Positions 1 through 6,023 of a stretch of 7,166 nt of DNA are shown one piece after another (the first letter of the stretch is position 1; each line of letters opens with the position of its first letter). The notes beneath the pieces were generated by a model. The model did not search any database, was not told where the DNA came from, and was given only the letters and a program-made list of their open reading frames with translations. The position numbers and the translations under genes were made by a program. The stretch is from positions 1 through 7,166 of the forward strand of contig JAOUNW010000101.1 of NCBI GenBank assembly GCA_029880755.1, given 5' to 3'. The DNA is from Gammaproteobacteria bacterium (GTDB taxonomy: Bacteria; Pseudomonadota; Gammaproteobacteria; Acidiferrobacterales; SZUA-150).

Positions 1-1
1 G

Positions 2-94
2 GCGAGAAAGTGGACCATGCCGATCAGAAACTGGAAACCGGCGCTGAACCGGTTCATGATCGAGTTCGCCGACAGGATGCCGGAAAAAGTGTAA
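2..94 (+). CDS. Transposase C-terminus, IS256/mutator type (partial, 5' end outside window)
   Basis: The frame starting at base 2 gives 30 residues and a TAA stop. It contains KWTMPIRNWKPALNRF and ends EFADRMPEKV. A tryptophan followed by a second W about seven residues later, then ALNxFxIxFxxR, is the usual closing segment of IS256-type DDE transposases, which cut and paste the element. The catalytic residues lie upstream of the window. The overlapping frame from base 10 is longer but runs through the terminal repeat into the next gene and has no family character. The rest of this transposase cannot be judged intact or broken from here. Confidence 0.72.
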   Translation, partial: ARKWTMPIRNWKPALNRFMIEFADRMPEKV

Positions 95-100
95 TCGGGC

Positions 101-126
101 AGTTACACAGAATTATTTACAGGGTC
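101..126 (+). repeat. Right terminal inverted repeat of the IS256-like element
   Basis: The segment begins AGTTACACAGAATTATTTAC and ends AGGGTC. Read on the other strand it starts GACCCTGTAAATAATTCTGT, the form typical of IS256-family ends (G, then CTGTAAATAATT, then TGTGTAA). Its position directly after the transposase stop codon fits. The matching left repeat is outside the window, so the exact edge is inferred from the family pattern. Confidence 0.65.
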
Positions 127-137
127 AAACATAGTGG

Positions 138-1589
138 TCATAGTATCTTATTGACCTTTTCAATTATTGCCCCCATTACTCCAACAGCGCCCTTTTTCGC
201 CTCAGATAGCTTTTCATCAGTGTCAAGCGACAGCATTCGGAAAAGCCTGTATGTACTCAAGTCTAGCGGAAACACACGACTTTTGGCTCCAGATCCGGTC
301 TCCCGGTAATACCTGTTTTCCCTGGAAATGTGCCACCACTGCTCGAACTTTGGTCCCATTTCTTTTCCATCGAAAATCACTTTATAGTTTGGGTCATCCT
401 TGTTTTTCTCGTACTCAAGATGCTCCTCCCATAATTCCAACCTCAACTTCTTGGCATGGTCCGGGCTCCAAACGGCAACGTTCATTTCGCTGTCTGTCCT
501 CAAGCTTTGAAGGCTAATGTTGGCTGAGCCTATCGAAAGCCATTCGTCATCTACGATAAACAATTTAGCGTGGATATAAACCTCGTTATACTCCCACTCC
601 TCAAGCTTTTTTGCGCTAGTGGCCAAAGTGTACACGTAAATATTTGGATGGTCCTTCACTTCATTCAAATACTCAAAGGAAAGAACTCTTGACTTGTCTG
701 GCCAGCCGGGTACAAGAAGAAACACCTTCACCCCTCTATATGCCGCCTTTACCAGTTCCCTGATAACCGAGTGATGTGTCTCCTCTTCAAAGAAGTACTG
801 GTTCTCAATGTAAATGAAATCCGTGGCAGCCATGATTGCGTTCAGATAGCTTTCGCGAATTCCAAATTCACCATAAGGAATGGAGTCATATACTTCCTCC
901 GGGATGGTCCTCGTTATCTGCGATTTTACTCCTCCAGACTGGGGAGTGAAATCCTCCTCCTTTGGCATTTCAAGATCGCCCACATCCTTCTCCCCTGGAA
1001 AGCTGCCATTTCTCTGGCCACGCTCAGAAAAGCCGTTCCATCTTTGAACAAAGTTATGCGCCACATCACGGGCCGATGGTCCCTCAATTTTACAAAACAA
1101 GTCATGTGTTGCTTGTATTTTCTCCCTGTTATGCGCTTTGTTGTCCATGTAAGCTTGTTCCATGTTTATCCCGCCAACAAAGGCAATATTGCTATCTATG
1201 ATGAATGTTTTTTGGTGGTGGCAGCCGACTGGCTTTACATCCCACCGAAACTTTGCTTTGCATTGTGAATATCTAAGTTTTTCTCTTTCTAGCCGATCAC
1301 CTTGAAAATCTCCCCTAGTGTCACTCCTCCAGGCTAACACGCGGACATCGACGCCCTTTCCGCTCACCTGTGTGAGAATATCAATAATGCTCTTGCCCGT
1401 CTCCCCGTTGACAACAGGAACTTTGCAATTAATATCAGCAAAGCTCATAGTCAGCCATACCCGGGTTTTGGCGCTCATGACAGCAGAAAATATTTCATCG
1501 AACGCTCTTTCACCATCCACCAGAGTCTCTATCTTGTTCTCCTCCCTGGCCGGATACTCCCCGCTCATCGCTTCTTCTGGTATTCCCAT
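138..1589 (-). CDS. Phospholipase D superfamily protein with two HKD motifs
   Basis: The 483-residue protein has two complete HxK(x4)D motifs: H125/K127/D132 in HHQKTFIIDSNIAFVGGIN, and H340/K342/D347 in HAKLFIVDDEW followed by GSANISLQSLRTDSEMNV. Between them is IYIENQYF (about 259-266), a segment characteristic of eukaryotic-type phosphatidylcholine phospholipases D rather than cardiolipin synthases, which usually also carry N-terminal membrane helices. The family forms a phospho-histidine intermediate and hydrolyses or transfers phosphodiesters. No signal peptide or membrane helix is evident, so a cytosolic or membrane-peripheral enzyme is likely; the true substrate (phospholipid or nucleic acid) cannot be read from sequence. 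I chose the ATG at 1589 because AGGGGG stands just before it. A TTG start at 1643 would add 18 residues, but that codon sits inside a plausible promoter. The gene is divergent from the bactofilin gene and ends next to the IS. Confidence 0.9.
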   Translation of the reverse strand: MGIPEEAMSGEYPAREENKIETLVDGERAFDEIFSAVMSAKTRVWLTMSFADINCKVPVVNGETGKSIIDILTQVSGKGVDVRVLAWRSDTRGDFQGDRLEREKLRYSQCKAKFRWDVKPVGCHHQKTFIIDSNIAFVGGINMEQAYMDNKAHNREKIQATHDLFCKIEGPSARDVAHNFVQRWNGFSERGQRNGSFPGEKDVGDLEMPKEEDFTPQSGGVKSQITRTIPEEVYDSIPYGEFGIRESYLNAIMAATDFIYIENQYFFEEETHHSVIRELVKAAYRGVKVFLLVPGWPDKSRVLSFEYLNEVKDHPNIYVYTLATSAKKLEEWEYNEVYIHAKLFIVDDEWLSIGSANISLQSLRTDSEMNVAVWSPDHAKKLRLELWEEHLEYEKNKDDPNYKVIFDGKEMGPKFEQWWHISRENRYYRETGSGAKSRVFPLDLSTYRLFRMLSLDTDEKLSEAKKGAVGVMGAIIEKVNKIL

Positions 1590-1593
1590 GTTG

Positions 1594-1599
1594 CCCCCT
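1594..1599 (-). promoter_or_regulatory. Ribosome binding site of the PLD gene
   Basis: On the minus strand AGGGGG lies four bases before the ATG at 1589. The upstream TTG candidate at 1643 has no comparable site, so this decides the start. Confidence 0.6.
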
Positions 1600-1622
1600 A
1601 CTTGATTATTTTTATCTCCGGC

Positions 1623-1651
1623 AGTATGCCATACGATGAACAAGGTAGCAA
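1623..1651 (-). promoter_or_regulatory. Candidate sigma70-type promoter of the PLD gene
   Basis: On the minus strand TTGCTA (1646-1651) and CATACT (1623-1628) are separated by 17 bases. Each matches its consensus at four of six positions. Transcription would start near 1616, giving a leader of roughly 27 bases to the ATG at 1589. It is a moderate match only. Confidence 0.35.
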
Positions 1652-1749
1652 TAGCTCAACTTTTATCTCGTGTCCGCCTGCATGCGCTGAAGCCACGCTC
1701 AATCCCCCTCGCCGCTCTTTGCGCTCTCCTCGGCAAAAGTGGGATAAGG

Positions 1750-1778
1750 TTGAAAAATGATATGGTTATCATTATATA
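1750..1778 (+). promoter_or_regulatory. Sigma70-type promoter of the bactofilin gene
   Basis: TTGAAA (1750-1755) and TATATA (1773-1778) are separated by exactly 17 bases, five of six matches each. Transcription would begin near 1785 and give a leader of about 115 bases before the GTG start at 1901. A start codon at 1757 would lie inside this promoter, which supports the shorter protein. Confidence 0.55.
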
Positions 1779-1888
1779 AGTATCGCTACAGAGCTCTTAT
1801 TCCAACCGCCTCCCTGAACAAACAACGAAAAATGTTGCCAGGAAAACGCGGACACAGTACAATCACTGCTTCGACAAATACATTTATT

Positions 1889-1894
1889 GAGGTG
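1889..1894 (+). promoter_or_regulatory. Strong ribosome binding site fixing the bactofilin GTG start
   Basis: GAGGTG stands six bases before the GTG at 1901, a near-ideal match to the 16S rRNA tail at the right distance. It decides the start in favour of GTG 1901 over ATG 1757. Confidence 0.7.
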
Positions 1895-1900
1895 GGTCAA

Positions 1901-2380
1901 GTGGCAGACGCGGGCAAGGATGTCATAAAAGCATTCCTGGGTGAGGACACCGAATTTAACGGCACGCTATCCTTCGCCGGTACCGTCCGGATCGATGGCC
2001 AGTTCGAAGGAAAGATTAATACATCGGACAACCTGATCATCGGGGAGAAATCCAAGGTGAAAGCGGAGATCAGCGTCGGCACTCTGCTGGTGCAAGGCTC
2101 CCTGACTGGAGATGTGGCTGCCAGCAAGCGGGTGCATATCGCGACAAAAGGAAAGATCATCGGCAACGTGACCACCCCTGCGTTGAATATTGAAGACGGG
2201 GCCTTGCTGCAAGGGGGGGTGAAAATGCTCACCGGCGCGGAGGCGGATGCGCTGAAACCTGGAATGGCCAACGCTGCCAAACCAAGTGGAACAGGCTCGC
2301 CTGGACCCGGCTCGCCTGGACCCGGCACGCCAGGACAAGGCGCCCAAGGGACCGGCGGCGGCGATCCAAACAAGGGTTAA
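1901..2380 (+). CDS. Bactofilin (polymer-forming cytoskeletal protein)
   Basis: The 159-residue protein opens with a short tail and then DVIKAFLGEDTEFNGTLSFA, followed by GTVRIDGQFEGKI, LIIGEKSKVKAEI, LLVQGSLTGDV and KGKIIGNV. These regularly spaced glycines and beta-branched residues (about 19-108) form the bactofilin (formerly DUF583) right-handed beta-helix. Such proteins polymerise without nucleotide at the inner face of the membrane and scaffold cell-wall enzymes, stalks, chromosome tethers or motility machinery. The length fits the family. The tail (about 110-159) is rich in Ala, Pro and Gly, with three five-residue repeats GSPGP, GSPGP, GTPGQ from residue 132. The GTG start follows a strong ribosome binding site. 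No M23 peptidase, the common partner, is seen in the window. The gene seems to be a single transcription unit running toward the tRNA genes. Confidence 0.93.
   Translation: MADAGKDVIKAFLGEDTEFNGTLSFAGTVRIDGQFEGKINTSDNLIIGEKSKVKAEISVGTLLVQGSLTGDVAASKRVHIATKGKIIGNVTTPALNIEDGALLQGGVKMLTGAEADALKPGMANAAKPSGTGSPGPGSPGPGTPGQGAQGTGGGDPNKG
2294..2338 (+). repeat. Three 15-bp tandem repeats in the bactofilin tail
   Basis: Units begin at 2294, 2309 and 2324. The first two are identical (GGCTCGCCTGGACCC) and the third differs at four positions. They encode GSPGP, GSPGP and GTPGQ. A more degenerate fourth unit may follow at 2339. Identity of the first two units suggests recent slippage. Confidence 0.8.
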
Positions 2381-2406
2381 GTTTTTCGGCCGGATCGTCC
2401 GGTCAA

Positions 2407-2436
2407 GGTACCAGAGTACCATGGTACTAAGGTACC
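2407..2436. repeat. 30-bp near-perfect palindrome between bactofilin and tRNA-Arg
   Basis: GGTACC at both ends flanks a central 12-bp perfect palindrome GTACCATGGTAC; only the two 3-bp spacers (AGA and TAA) break the symmetry. It contains four GTAC cores. No T-run follows on either strand, so it does not read as an intrinsic terminator. It could be an operator, a recombinase site or a mobile-element scar; the role is unknown. Confidence 0.6.
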
Positions 2437-2472
2437 GAGACGCCTTTGGTGTGAGCATGGAAATATAGACAA

Positions 2473-2549
2473 GCGCCTGTAGCTCAACTGGATAGAGTAA
2501 CGGACTTCGAATCCGTAGGTTGCAGGTTCGAGCCCTGCCGGGCGCACCA
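2473..2549 (+). tRNA. tRNA-Arg (anticodon UCG)
   Basis: It folds as a full cloverleaf: acceptor GCGCCTG with CGGGCGC (one G-U pair), D-stem GCTC/GAGT, anticodon stem ACGGA/TCCGT with loop CTTCGAA, and T-stem GCAGG/CCTGC with loop TTCGAGC. The anticodon TCG at 2507-2509 reads CGA and probably other CGN arginine codons. The discriminator A is followed by an encoded CCA. Confidence 0.95.
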
Positions 2550-2573
2550 GGTTGTATAGTAAAAAGTGAATAT

Positions 2574-2646
<73 letters not shown>

Positions 2647-2661
2647 CTTTATTCATGCTCT

Positions 2662-4962
2662 CTAAGGTTTCCAACCAGTCACTGTGGAGGATTTATCAGC
2701 CCAGAAACCTCCCACCTTGTTCCCTTCAAATGTGTTGCCCTCACCCAGATTCACCTCCGAGTAATATATGACAATCCCATATTCGTCGTTGTCTCGAACT
2801 GTATTCCCCTCTATGGTCACGCTGGACCTGTATTGGGGGTATGAAAAAAAGCTGGCAAACACATTGCCGCCCGCATTCCAATGAACTGTGATTCCCGTTC
2901 GGTTTACCCGCGATTCATTCTTCACAATAGCTCCCTTGGATGCGTTATAGAGAATGCCAGATTCCTTGTTAGCATGTATCTTGTTGTTTGCCAGGGTCAC
3001 ATTCGATGGCTCCTCGGGAGATTGAGGATCTCGTTTAACAGCGATTCCGTTGGCGCCGTTTTCCCAGGCTTCGCTATCCCCCACTTTGCCCGATGAGGAC
3101 TCAAAGAGGATGCCGTTGTATCGGTTTTGGTGAACTTTGCTTTTAGAAATCGCTACGTCTGATGGTACGCTTGGGCTTTCAGGGTCCCGCTGGATGGTGA
3201 TTCCATGATGAACATGATTCTTTGCTTCACTGTGCGAGATTGCTCCCTCTGACGAGGCGAAAAGAAAGCCGGTCTTAACTTTTCGTTCGCCATCGATCCA
3301 TACACCGGATGCTTTTACGTTTTGGCTTCGTCTGACGTGGATGAAGCTCTCAGCGGTGGGTAATGTATTCTCCAGCGATAAGTTCAAGTTTTGAATTACC
3401 ACGTTCTTTTTGTCTTCGATCAGGAATATGCATTGTGGATTGGAAAGCAAAATCTTCACGCCTCGCTCACCCTTGACGGTTACACCGCTTGGGATTTGGA
3501 TGGGTCGATCCGCTAAATATGTGCCGCCGACAAAGACAACCTTGCTGCCAGGCCCTGCGCTTTCTACCACCCTGGCCACATTTACCCAGCCGTCGGGTGC
3601 AGCAACATTAAATATTTTTGTAGGTGGGGCAGGAACAGGAGGGGGAGGAGTAATGTGCATAAAATTAATCATCAAGTAGGTATATAGAAGCGCAAGTAAA
3701 GATATAAATATTAGAACTATGCTGATGAGTTTTATGATCTTTAGAATATTCTCTCTTATATAGCTCCAAATTCTGAGCCATAGCGGACGGTATGGCCGGG
3801 GTTCTCGCGGTATTGTTGGAAATTTATCGGTTATTATTTTTAACGCATAGTCGATTTTATTCTTGCCCTTTAGGTTTTTATGCGTTCGAATGATTGAATC
3901 CAAGTTAGCTTCCCCTTTAGCCCACTCCTCTATGTGGGTGAATAAGTCCATGTAGGTCGGATCCGAATGATCAACCCAGATATTTGCTATTTCGGTCATC
4001 GTTTCAAGAGCTGTATCGGTTTCGCTCAAATCATGTAGCAGTCTTTTACTAATCTTTTTCCTGTTTTGCATTTCTTCTTTATTTTTATTTTCTTCATTGA
4101 TAAGCTTTAATACTCTTTTCTTATGAAGTGTAACCGCGAAGTGGGGAGTTCCCGTCAGTTCAACATGCGGGTCTTGAAAATCGGCGTATTTGTCACCCTT
4201 GTCCTTGATTGTGTTCATGTAAAACGCCAACTCACTAGCCTCGACCACTCCGCTATTATCCAGATCCGCATCACCCCTCATTCCCCGGATCAGAAAATGA
4301 GTGAACACGCTGTTTTGTAGATCCACATGCTCCCCAGCCGGTTGGTCCTGGCCAGAGGCGTACATGGTTAAAGTTCCGGTTCCTTTTAAGGCCTTAATCA
4401 ACGAACCGGGTGTCAACTTTCCAATGGACTTGGGTGTGAATCCCTTGAGCCTCATCGATTCCGCGTAGCAGCAATCAATGAAGGTGAACACTCTTTGGGC
4501 GTGGATGGATGACATATACCTTTTCAAATCGTAATTGGAAAAGCCTGTGCCCAGAAGATCATTAATGTCGGTGTCGTGAGCGATCCAATATCCTTCACTA
4601 CCTTCTTTTGCCCCATGGCCGGAGTAGTAAATGAACACCGTGTCCGCAGGTTTTACTGTCTCCGCCAGCCAGGAAAAACCTTTACGGATCGCCTTGTGAG
4701 TCGCCTTTTCACAGCAGAATCCTTCGCAGCGTTCCGAAAAGTCCTGGTCCGAGTTCATCAGTAGCAGGACGTTATCCTTCGGTGTAAATCCTATCTCAGG
4801 GTCGGTGAGCATGTAGGCGAAATCCAGGCCATCCTTGGCGGCGTAAGCCAGGGAGAGGTCGCCCTTTTTATCATTCATGTTAGCGCCGACACCGATTATC
4901 AGGGCATACCGCTTGCCCGCGGGTATTTTTTTCCTTATCTCGTCAGGAATATTCTCCGTCAT
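2662..4962 (-). CDS. Membrane-anchored caspase-like protease with EF-hand loop and beta-helix domain
   Basis: The 766-residue protein is built in blocks. Residues 17-280 are a peptidase C14 (caspase/metacaspase-like) domain: RYALIIGVG, then FIYYSGHGAKEG with catalytic H116, YWIAHDTD, and TFIDCCYAES with catalytic C165. Residues 233-244 (DLDNSGVVEASE) fit an EF-hand-like calcium loop, which is common in bacterial caspase homologues. Residues 283-390 are charged and probably helical. One membrane helix follows at about 409-433 with positive residues on its N-side, so the protease should be cytoplasmic. A hinge ITPPPPVPAPP leads to a right-handed beta-helix (about 449-766) of repeated GI[TAL]-type turns, expected in the periplasm. 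AAGGA-type ribosome binding sequence lies seven bases before the ATG. It is last in a minus-strand operon. Caspase and beta-helix assignments are firm; the role, possibly regulated cell death or defence, is inference. Confidence 0.9.
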   Translation of the reverse strand: MTENIPDEIRKKIPAGKRYALIIGVGANMNDKKGDLSLAYAAKDGLDFAYMLTDPEIGFTPKDNVLLLMNSDQDFSERCEGFCCEKATHKAIRKGFSWLAETVKPADTVFIYYSGHGAKEGSEGYWIAHDTDINDLLGTGFSNYDLKRYMSSIHAQRVFTFIDCCYAESMRLKGFTPKSIGKLTPGSLIKALKGTGTLTMYASGQDQPAGEHVDLQNSVFTHFLIRGMRGDADLDNSGVVEASELAFYMNTIKDKGDKYADFQDPHVELTGTPHFAVTLHKKRVLKLINEENKNKEEMQNRKKISKRLLHDLSETDTALETMTEIANIWVDHSDPTYMDLFTHIEEWAKGEANLDSIIRTHKNLKGKNKIDYALKIITDKFPTIPREPRPYRPLWLRIWSYIRENILKIIKLISIVLIFISLLALLYTYLMINFMHITPPPPVPAPPTKIFNVAAPDGWVNVARVVESAGPGSKVVFVGGTYLADRPIQIPSGVTVKGERGVKILLSNPQCIFLIEDKKNVVIQNLNLSLENTLPTAESFIHVRRSQNVKASGVWIDGERKVKTGFLFASSEGAISHSEAKNHVHHGITIQRDPESPSVPSDVAISKSKVHQNRYNGILFESSSGKVGDSEAWENGANGIAVKRDPQSPEEPSNVTLANNKIHANKESGILYNASKGAIVKNESRVNRTGITVHWNAGGNVFASFFSYPQYRSSVTIEGNTVRDNDEYGIVIYYSEVNLGEGNTFEGNKVGGFWADKSSTVTGWKP

Positions 4963-5035
4963 ACGATGATCCTTCCAGGTTATTAGTTTGTACCACTTGC
5001 ATAAACATTAGCCTGGCTTCCTCGTTGTTACTGCC

Positions 5036-5239
5036 TTACTCTTCCTCTTTATTATCCCCGGATATTTTTTTATCAGGACCAGAATGGCCCGGTGGATTAC
5101 CAGGATCAATGGCGCCCTCTCCGGGGATGTAAATCTCCCTGGGGCTGTATCCCCTATTATTGCGCCCTACGGAAGGTTGATAACCTTTCAGCTTTGGAAG
5201 TTTCGGTTTGTCCGCTTCATCCGTCTTCTCATCACTCAT
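5036..5239 (-). CDS. Small hydrophilic, probably disordered protein of the caspase operon
   Basis: The 67-residue protein is not one I recognise. It is rich in Lys, Asp, Glu, Pro and Gly with almost no hydrophobic core. It has an acidic/basic start (MSDEKTDEADKPKLPKLKG), a repeated GYxP motif (GYQPSVG and GYSPREI), a proline-glycine stretch and the acidic end DNKEEE. There is no signal peptide or membrane segment. It is probably a real gene: AGGAG stands seven bases before its ATG, only 13 bases separate it from the stop of the upstream membrane protein, and the caspase gene starts 73 bases further on. The spacing suggests translational coupling to the membrane protein. A disordered adaptor, inhibitor or protease substrate are possibilities, none of them shown by the sequence. 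Confidence 0.72.
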   Translation of the reverse strand: MSDEKTDEADKPKLPKLKGYQPSVGRNNRGYSPREIYIPGEGAIDPGNPPGHSGPDKKISGDNKEEE

Positions 5240-5246
5240 GGCAACT

Positions 5247-5251
5247 CTCCT
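5247..5251 (-). promoter_or_regulatory. Ribosome binding site of the small hydrophilic protein
   Basis: AGGAG follows the TGA of the upstream membrane-protein gene almost immediately and lies seven bases before the ATG at 5239. It is the main evidence that this short frame is translated and coupled to its upstream neighbour. Confidence 0.7.
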
Positions 5252-5252
5252 G

Positions 5253-5810
5253 TCAGTTATAGAATTCGATTCGTTTTATATTGGCGCCGGAAATGATGAT
5301 CCCCTCCGACCTATCGACAGCCTTGACGAATATACGGCCATCCAGCTCCCACTCCTGCTCCAGGTAGATCTGCTCATCGCTGGGATATGACGAACTGAAT
5401 GACCCGCTCCCATAGATTCCCCCCACCCTCTGGCCGCCGTCCAGCTCCACGATTACCCAATACTGCCTCCCCTGGGAGAAGAGGTAATCCCAAGGCTTTT
5501 TAATCGGATTGACATTGAAGAAGGAGGCTGACTCGAACCTGTACAACCCATAGCCAAGAAAACAAGGCGCTATGAAAAGAAGGATGAATATACCAATCGC
5601 CGGAATGCCGGGCCATGGATCAGCTGGCGCCAGCTTGAAATAAAGGTATATGGGGGCAGACATGAAACCGTAGTTGATAAAACTGTAGGTGACAACGTCC
5701 AGCCCGGCCTTGGAGGCGTCCAGCGGCTCCGAGGCCACGAACCTGCGATAGATCGTGAGAGTAATGAACCCTGGAACCGCAAATAACAACAGCAGTTGCA
5801 GGGTCTGCAT
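5253..5810 (-). CDS. Three-helix membrane protein, DUF6338-like
   Basis: From the ATG at 5810 the protein has 185 residues. Hydrophobic segments lie at about 3-20 (LQLLLLFAVPGFITLTI), 41-60 and 69-90. They are followed by a soluble tail: KPWDYLFSQGRQYWVIVELD, GGQRVGGIYGSGSFSSSYP, IYLEQEWELDGRI and IKRIEFYN. The LLLFAVPGFI start, WDY, and the GGxYGxxSFxSSYP and IYLE motifs recall DUF6338, a family without a known function; I assign it from memory of the pattern. A longer frame from a GTG at 5891 exists, but it crosses a good promoter (5860-5888) and the family pattern begins at MQTLQ, so I prefer the shorter form even though its ribosome binding site is weak. It is the first gene of the operon with the small protein and the caspase-like protein. 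Confidence 0.75.
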   Translation of the reverse strand: MQTLQLLLLFAVPGFITLTIYRRFVASEPLDASKAGLDVVTYSFINYGFMSAPIYLYFKLAPADPWPGIPAIGIFILLFIAPCFLGYGLYRFESASFFNVNPIKKPWDYLFSQGRQYWVIVELDGGQRVGGIYGSGSFSSSYPSDEQIYLEQEWELDGRIFVKAVDRSEGIIISGANIKRIEFYN

Positions 5811-5859
5811 GTCTTTTAAGTCCAAGAGACGACCCCACGCCTGAAATGAATATGCCCAC

Positions 5860-5888
5860 AGTATATACAATAGAGATATACAAATCAA
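5860..5888 (-). promoter_or_regulatory. Promoter of the caspase operon
   Basis: On the minus strand TTGATT (5883-5888) and TATACT (5860-5865) are separated by 17 bases, four and five of six consensus matches. Transcription should begin near 5853, about 43 bases before the ATG at 5810. This makes the GTG at 5891 unlikely as a start, and no other promoter is evident before the small gene or the caspase gene. Confidence 0.5.
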
Positions 5889-6023
5889 CACCAGATAAAA
5901 AGCCGCTGTCTGGAGGTTGCACGGCCAGTGGGGAATACCGACAGTCAGCTACTCTGACAGAATATAATAGCGACGATATGGCAGTGGCCCCGCGCGTAAT
6001 GGAGCGGCAGGAGGCGAGCGATG

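Larger units (their letters stand above)
1..126 (+). mobile_element. Right end of an IS256-family-like insertion sequence
   Basis: This is the 3' end of an insertion sequence whose left part lies outside the window. It holds the last codons of a transposase and, seven bases after the stop, a terminal repeat that marks the probable outer edge at base 126. The edge lies 11 bp from the stop codon of the neighbouring phospholipase D gene, so insertion was just downstream of that gene without breaking it. The left end is not visible, so the target duplication cannot be confirmed; bases 127-135 would be the right-hand copy if it is 8 or 9 bp. Family assignment rests on the short protein tail plus the terminal sequence. 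Confidence 0.75.
1590..1900. other. Divergent intergenic region between PLD and bactofilin genes
   Basis: This 311-bp stretch holds no convincing gene. It contains the candidate PLD promoter on its left, a better plus-strand promoter at 1750-1778, and the ribosome binding sites of both flanking genes. An open frame runs from 1757 into the bactofilin gene, but its first 48 codons show no resemblance to bactofilins and are better read as untranslated leader. Bases 1652-1749 are relatively GC-rich and show nothing I recognise. Confidence 0.6.

Noticed and set aside
10..309. Plus-strand frame overlapping the IS end
   Set aside because: It runs through the IS terminal repeat and into the antisense of the PLD gene. 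The frame from base 2 carries the transposase pattern instead.
2390..2402. CCGGA/TCCGG hairpin after the bactofilin gene as a terminator
   Set aside because: The five-base stem is not followed by a T-run in the gene's direction; the T-run lies before it.
1967..2458. Minus-strand frames opposite the bactofilin gene
   Set aside because: They are antisense of a GC-rich gene with clear family motifs; the composition is biased and no ribosome binding site is seen.
5963..5968. Plus-strand TATAAT as a promoter
   Set aside because: No -35 box at proper spacing and no plus-strand gene follows before 6674.
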